Assembly: GCF_018854495.1 (NCBI RefSeq)
Contig: NZ_JABBDR010000044.1
Coordinates: 1-28,045 of the forward strand
Source: Acidithiobacillus ferruginosus
GTDB taxonomy: Bacteria > Pseudomonadota > Gammaproteobacteria > Acidithiobacillales > Acidithiobacillaceae
Length of the DNA stretch: 28,045 bases
Direction: 5' to 3'
Shown here: positions 24,776-28,045 of the stretch, piece after piece
Position numbering within the stretch: the first letter of the stretch is position 1
Layout: each line of letters starts with the position of its first letter
Position numbers and translations under genes: made by a program
The notes under the pieces: generated by a model
Told to the model about the DNA's origin: nothing
What the model saw: only the letters and a program-made list of their open reading frames with translations
The model's database searches: none

Positions 24776-25500
24776 TACGCACCATCCGCAGCGCATTGTT
24801 CTATGGGGGCTTTACGATCTGGACGCTGATCTGGGCTATTTTCAGTCTAGCCGTAGCACCGTTGCCGCTGCCGGCGCGGGTCTGGGCCAGTCGTTTATGG
24901 GCACGCACCGGCGTCGGCTGGCTCCATTGGAGCTGCGGCCTGCGTTATCGGGTTTCCGGTCTCGCCAATATTCCCGCCACACCCTGCGTCATCGTCGCCA
25001 ATCATCAGTCGGCGCTGGAGACCCTGCTCTTTTGGTGCATCTTTCCGCAACTCTCCTTTGTACTGAAAAAGGAACTCTTCCGCATCCCGGTGATCGGCTG
25101 GGGCCTGCGCCTGGCCTGGCCCATCGGGATCGACCGCAACGGGGGCAGAGAAGCCCTGCTGCAGGTGATTGAACAGGGAAAACTCCGGCTGGCTGCGGGC
25201 TTTCATGTGGTCATTTTTCCGGAAGGCACCCGCCACCCCTGCGGCACAGTCGGCCCCTTCAGCAGCACCGCTGCCGGGCTGGCCATCCGTGCTCAGGTTC
25301 CCCTTCTGCCGATCGCTGTGAATAGCGGGTGTTTCTGGTCGCGTACAGACTGGCGAAAACGGCCGGGGGTCGTCGAAGTGCATATCGGCCCCGCGCTGCC
25401 CCCCGCAGGGAAGGCGGGCTCCCTCAACCAGCAGGCGCACGACTGGATTACGGCTGCGATTGCGGAGATGGGGACGAGGCCTGCCGCAAAAGCGCTTTGA
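24772..25500 (+). CDS. plsC: 1-acyl-sn-glycerol-3-phosphate acyltransferase PlsC
   Basis: This enzyme acylates lysophosphatidic acid to phosphatidic acid at the inner membrane. The N-terminus holds a membrane segment (about 10-30). The acyltransferase motifs are NHQSALE (77-83, an HxxxxE variant of the HxxxxD box, seen in this subfamily), the KKELFRIPVIGW block (99-110), FPEGTR (149-154) and the VPLLPIAVNSG block (176-186). Length (242) is typical. It ends the glyQ-glyS-gmhB-plsC operon. Its last 53 bases overlap the 3' end of the convergent rimK-like gene, so the two coding sequences are antisense to each other there. Confidence 0.95.
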   Translation: MIRTIRSALFYGGFTIWTLIWAIFSLAVAPLPLPARVWASRLWARTGVGWLHWSCGLRYRVSGLANIPATPCVIVANHQSALETLLFWCIFPQLSFVLKKELFRIPVIGWGLRLAWPIGIDRNGGREALLQVIEQGKLRLAAGFHVVIFPEGTRHPCGTVGPFSSTAAGLAIRAQVPLLPIAVNSGCFWSRTDWRKRPGVVEVHIGPALPPAGKAGSLNQQAHDWITAAIAEMGTRPAAKAL

Positions 25501-26356
25501 CCAGCGTACCGGCGATATCCTGCCCCGTAACCGCTTCGATGCCTTCCAGACTGGGGACGGGGTTCACCTCCAGCACCAGAGGCCGCTGATCTTCTGCCAG
25601 CATAATATCTACTCCGGCAAAGCCCAGACCCAGAGCAGCAGCCGACCGGCGGGCAATGGCGGCGAAATCTTCGGGCAGATCGGGCAATGCCGACGCCCTC
25701 CCCCCGCAATGCAAATTGCTGCGAAAATCCTCGGCAGATGCTTCCCTGCGCATGGCCGCAATGACCCTGCCGAACAGGACGATCACGCGGATATCCTGGC
25801 GCCCGCCGAGAAAGCGCTGCGCCATCGCCTCGTGCTGCAGGTGGAGGACGGTATCCAGCATGCCCCGAGCAGCGGCAGGTGTATCTGCCAGACTGACACC
25901 CACCCCTTGCGAGCCGCTGAGTAATTTATGCACCAGCGGCATTCCCAAGGAGGAGACCGCCAGATCGCGCTGTCCCGCCTGGGTGAAGTAGGCGGTTTGC
26001 GGTACGGCAATGCCCGCCGCCGCCAGGACCTGAAGGGAGGCGAATTTATCCCGGGAAAGCTCCAACGCCCCTGCACTATTGAGGCAGCAACTTCCCTCCC
26101 CGGCAAAATAACGCAGCAGACGCGCACCCAGGCGCGTGATTGGGGCGCCCACCCGTGGAATCACCGCCGCACAGGGTGCCAGCGGAGAGGATCCATAATA
26201 AAGCGCGGCCTGCGTGTCGTGTAGCATCAGCAAACACTGTTCAGGCTGAAGCAGGACCGGATCGGCGCCCGCAGCAACAACCGCATCCAGCAGGCGGCGA
26301 GTCGAATAGAGCTCCGCATGGCGCGAAAGAATGGCTACGCGGGGCGCCGCAGCCAT
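25448..26356 (-). CDS. rimK: RimK-like ATP-grasp glutamate ligase
   Basis: This is an ATP-grasp ligase of the RimK family, whose best-known member adds glutamates to ribosomal protein S6; other members act on different carriers. In 302 residues it shows the N-terminal pre-ATP-grasp region, SRDKF (101-105), the nucleotide-binding KLLSGSQGVGV (144-154), the QDIRVIVLFGRVIAAMRR core (187-204) and the metal-binding VDIMLAED...LVLEVNPVPSLEGIE stretch (D250, E263, N265). The usual NSSPGLEG reads NPVPSLEG here. It begins 2 bases after the small 26359 gene and is surely co-transcribed with it. Its 3' end overlaps plsC by 53 bases. The substrate cannot be told from sequence, so the gene symbol is by family. 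Confidence 0.87.
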   Translation of the reverse strand: MAAAPRVAILSRHAELYSTRRLLDAVVAAGADPVLLQPEQCLLMLHDTQAALYYGSSPLAPCAAVIPRVGAPITRLGARLLRYFAGEGSCCLNSAGALELSRDKFASLQVLAAAGIAVPQTAYFTQAGQRDLAVSSLGMPLVHKLLSGSQGVGVSLADTPAAARGMLDTVLHLQHEAMAQRFLGGRQDIRVIVLFGRVIAAMRREASAEDFRSNLHCGGRASALPDLPEDFAAIARRSAAALGLGFAGVDIMLAEDQRPLVLEVNPVPSLEGIEAVTGQDIAGTLVKALLRQASSPSPQSQP

Positions 26357-26358
26357 GC

Positions 26359-26679
26359 CTAGGCTACATCCTCATGGAAACTGAGCAGGGGCAACTCGCC
26401 GTGCCCGATGGATCGCTCGATGAAACCTGCCCGCCCCGGCGACCGCTGTTCCAGCGCCGTCCTTGACAGGGCGGGCGCACCGCTGATCGCGGCAAAGAGT
26501 ACCTCCAGTTCCCAGGGATCGACCCGCAGCGTCCCAAAGGGATTATCCCGCGTTGCCGGACGCCAGAAGAGATTCGGCAACCATCCTTTGCTGCGCACTG
26601 CGGGGGCCAGATAAAACGCGCGACAACGTGCGGCTATCTCCGCCGGCGCGGGAATCGGGATCACATCCAGGTTTTCCAT
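26359..26679 (-). CDS. Small unknown protein encoded with the RimK-like ligase
   Basis: This 106-residue protein is not one I recognise. It starts at ATG 26679 with an AAGGGG site and ends 2 bases before the rimK-like gene, so the two are probably one operon. The sequence is Pro- and Trp-rich in the first half (VIPIPAPAEI, KGWLPNLFWRPATRDNPFG) with one Cys, and the second half contains a helical segment (WELEVLFAAISGAPAL, about 56-71). There is no signal peptide or membrane segment. It could be a partner, substrate or regulator of the ligase; nothing in the sequence decides. Confidence 0.65.
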   Translation of the reverse strand: MENLDVIPIPAPAEIAARCRAFYLAPAVRSKGWLPNLFWRPATRDNPFGTLRVDPWELEVLFAAISGAPALSRTALEQRSPGRAGFIERSIGHGELPLLSFHEDVA

Positions 26680-26745
26680 AATACCCCTTTCAAGTCGTTA
26701 CCGATGCGGATCACCACCCACGGCGACGATCATAAAGCCATTTAC

Positions 26746-26785
26746 TTGGCAACGGAATCATTGTGGAGCATAATAGTCAACTATT
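26746..26785 (+). promoter_or_regulatory. Promoter and overlapping palindrome for the solitary hdrB
   Basis: TTGGCA (26746-26751) and CATAAT (26769-26774) are exactly 17 bases apart. A perfect dyad AATAGT-CA-ACTATT (26772-26785) overlaps the -10 and the expected start near 26781, which is a typical repressor-operator position. The leader to the hdrB ATG would be about 73 bases, with GGGGAG as ribosome site. This shows that the second hdrB is transcribed on its own. Confidence 0.6.
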
Positions 26786-26853
26786 CGCATGGATGTACGG
26801 TGTGTTCCACAGTGTATTCCGGTTAAGCGGCTTGATGCCCGGGGAGTCAATCT

Positions 26854-28045
26854 ATGAACGACGACAACAACAGCACACAGCAAGGCGTAGCAGGTCACGG
26901 TGCCTTCTTTCAGGACACGAATCTTTCGGCGAACGAAGCGGAAACGGCTACGGCCTGGGTGCGCAGCCATGTGGATCGCCGCAGCGTCGATCTGGGCGAG
27001 CGCATGGACGACATCCGCGACCACATGTGGGAACTGGAGAAGGAAGGCGAAATCATCGTCCACCGCATCAATCCCGAACATCGTGCGGAAACGGTGCAGA
27101 CCCTCTATGGTTGGGACAAAAAGATCCCCACCAACAACCTCTGGCATCACAAGAGCTGCGGACAGTGCGGCAATATTCCCGGCTATCCCACCAGCCTCAT
27201 GTGGTTCATGAACAAGCTGGGCATCGACTACCTCGACGAGACCGACCAGACCTCCTGTACCGCCTGGAACTACCACGGCTCCGGCATCGGCAATGTGGAA
27301 TCCCTGGCCGCCGTCTTCCTGCGCAACTTCCATCAGGCCTATGTCTCCGGCAAGCAGCATGGCTTCGAGAACGGCCACTTCTTCCCCCTGGTGCACTGCG
27401 GCACTTCCTTCGGCAACTACAAGGAGATCCGCAAATACCTCATCGAGTCCGCCGAACTGCGGGAGAAGGTCAAGAAGATCCTCGGCAAGCTGGGACGCCT
27501 GGTGGACGGCAAGATCGTCATTCCCGAGGAAGTGGTCCACTATAGTGAATGGTTGCACGTCATGCGCAACCGCATCGCCAGCGAGTTGCAGGTGATGGAT
27601 ATGAGCAACATTCGCGTCACCGTCCATGCCGCCTGCCACTATTACAAGATGGTGCAGGAAGACGCCGTCTACGACAACACGGTGCTGGGCGGTAATCGTA
27701 CCGCCGTCGGTACCTCCGTCGCCCAGGCCCTGGGTGCCCAGGTCATCGACTACTCCACCTGGTATGACTGCTGCGGCTTCGGGTTCCGCCACATCATCTC
27801 CGAGCGCGAGTTCACCCGCAGCTTCTCCATGAACCGCAAGATCAAGGTGGCGCGGGAGGAGGCCAGGGCCGACGTGATGATCGGCATCGACACCGGCTGC
27901 ATCACCACCCTGGACAAGAACCAGTGGATCGGCAAGGCCCACGACATGAACTACAGCATTCCCATTATCGCCGACGTCCAGCTCGCGGCCCTGGCCTGTG
28001 GCGCCGATCCCTTCAAGATCGTGCAGTTGCAGTGGCATGCTTCGC
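26854..28045 (+). CDS. hdrB: Second HdrB-like subunit, solitary copy (3' end outside the window)
   Basis: This is a near-duplicate of the left-end HdrB; 397 codons are visible before the window ends. The cysteine pattern is fully conserved, including SCGQCG, HCGTSF, the DCCGFGF box and the lone DTGC. Compared with the left copy it has two extra N-terminal residues and a clearly different stretch at about residues 72-98, plus scattered changes elsewhere, while long tracts are identical at DNA level. It has no hdrC, dsrE or tusA next to it on the visible side; it has its own promoter with a palindrome and a GGGGAG site 7 bases before ATG 26854. It could be an alternative subunit for the sHdr complex under separate control (inference). 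Confidence 0.93.
   Translation, partial: MNDDNNSTQQGVAGHGAFFQDTNLSANEAETATAWVRSHVDRRSVDLGERMDDIRDHMWELEKEGEIIVHRINPEHRAETVQTLYGWDKKIPTNNLWHHKSCGQCGNIPGYPTSLMWFMNKLGIDYLDETDQTSCTAWNYHGSGIGNVESLAAVFLRNFHQAYVSGKQHGFENGHFFPLVHCGTSFGNYKEIRKYLIESAELREKVKKILGKLGRLVDGKIVIPEEVVHYSEWLHVMRNRIASELQVMDMSNIRVTVHAACHYYKMVQEDAVYDNTVLGGNRTAVGTSVAQALGAQVIDYSTWYDCCGFGFRHIISEREFTRSFSMNRKIKVAREEARADVMIGIDTGCITTLDKNQWIGKAHDMNYSIPIIADVQLAALACGADPFKIVQLQWHAS
26854..28045 (+). repeat. Right arm of the inverted hdrB repeat
   Basis: It pairs with 1-1186 in inverted orientation. Exact-identity tracts include 27235-27341 (107 bases), 27406-27542 (137 bases), 27712-27821 (110 bases) and the terminal 27968-28045 (78 bases), interrupted by diverged patches such as the codons for residues 72-98. 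This mosaic pattern is typical of gene conversion between duplicates. Confidence 0.95.

Noticed and set aside
26763..27545. 260-codon frame overlapping the start of the right hdrB on the same strand
   Set aside because: It is in a different frame from hdrB, crosses the promoter leader, and encodes an Arg/Ser-rich low-quality sequence typical of an out-of-frame read of a GC-rich gene.

Overview
The window looks like chromosomal DNA from an acidophilic, chemolithotrophic sulfur oxidiser, most likely an Acidithiobacillus or close relative (inference). The main clue is the rhodanese-TusA-DsrE-HdrC-HdrB gene order at the left end, which is the proximal half of the sulfur-oxidising heterodisulfide-reductase-like (sHdr) cluster known from that group. 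Housekeeping genes elsewhere (mreBCD-mrdA-rodA, dacA-ybeD-lipB-lipA, glyQS-gmhB-plsC) are laid out as in beta/gammaproteobacteria-like genomes. I see no tRNA, rRNA, insertion sequence, CRISPR array or prophage gene.

Layout. (1) Bases 1-4232, minus strand: partial hdrB, hdrC, dsrE, tusA, a single-domain rhodanese and moaA. (2) 4233-5321: a regulatory-looking gap, one orphan small gene (+) and moaC (-). (3) 5579-12163, plus: a rod-shape and septal-wall block, mreB-mreC-mreD-mrdA-rodA then dacA. (4) 12455-15127, plus: ybeD-lipB-lipA for protein lipoylation and a YdcF/ElyC-like membrane protein. (5) 15157-16242, minus: an L,D-transpeptidase-like envelope protein with an unusual active-site box. 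(6) 16356-21192, plus: an orphan gene with a good promoter, then five collinear genes: a membrane-anchored FimV/TPR-like protein, a pseudo-receiver protein, a Ras-like small GTPase, a protein with a possible second roadblock-like domain, and a roadblock/LC7 protein. (7) 21281-25500, plus: glyQ-glyS-gmhB-plsC. (8) 25448-26679, minus: a RimK-like ATP-grasp ligase and a small unknown gene. (9) 26854 to the end, plus: a second, solitary hdrB with its own promoter.

Two things stand out. First, the window is bounded by two hdrB copies in opposite orientation. They are mosaics of exact-identity tracts over 100 bp long and diverged patches, as expected from gene conversion. As inverted arms they could also invert the roughly 25.7 kb between them, which would re-link the distal sHdr genes to a different promoter. 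The two window ends are the same 78 bases in inverted orientation, so they may also mark an assembly break. Second, the 16870-21192 cluster has the parts of an MglA/MglB-type spatial switch (GTPase plus roadblock) packed with a FimV-like membrane hub and a receiver-like adaptor. It is the best candidate here for a poorly described system, probably concerned with cell polarity, surface motility or envelope organisation (inference).
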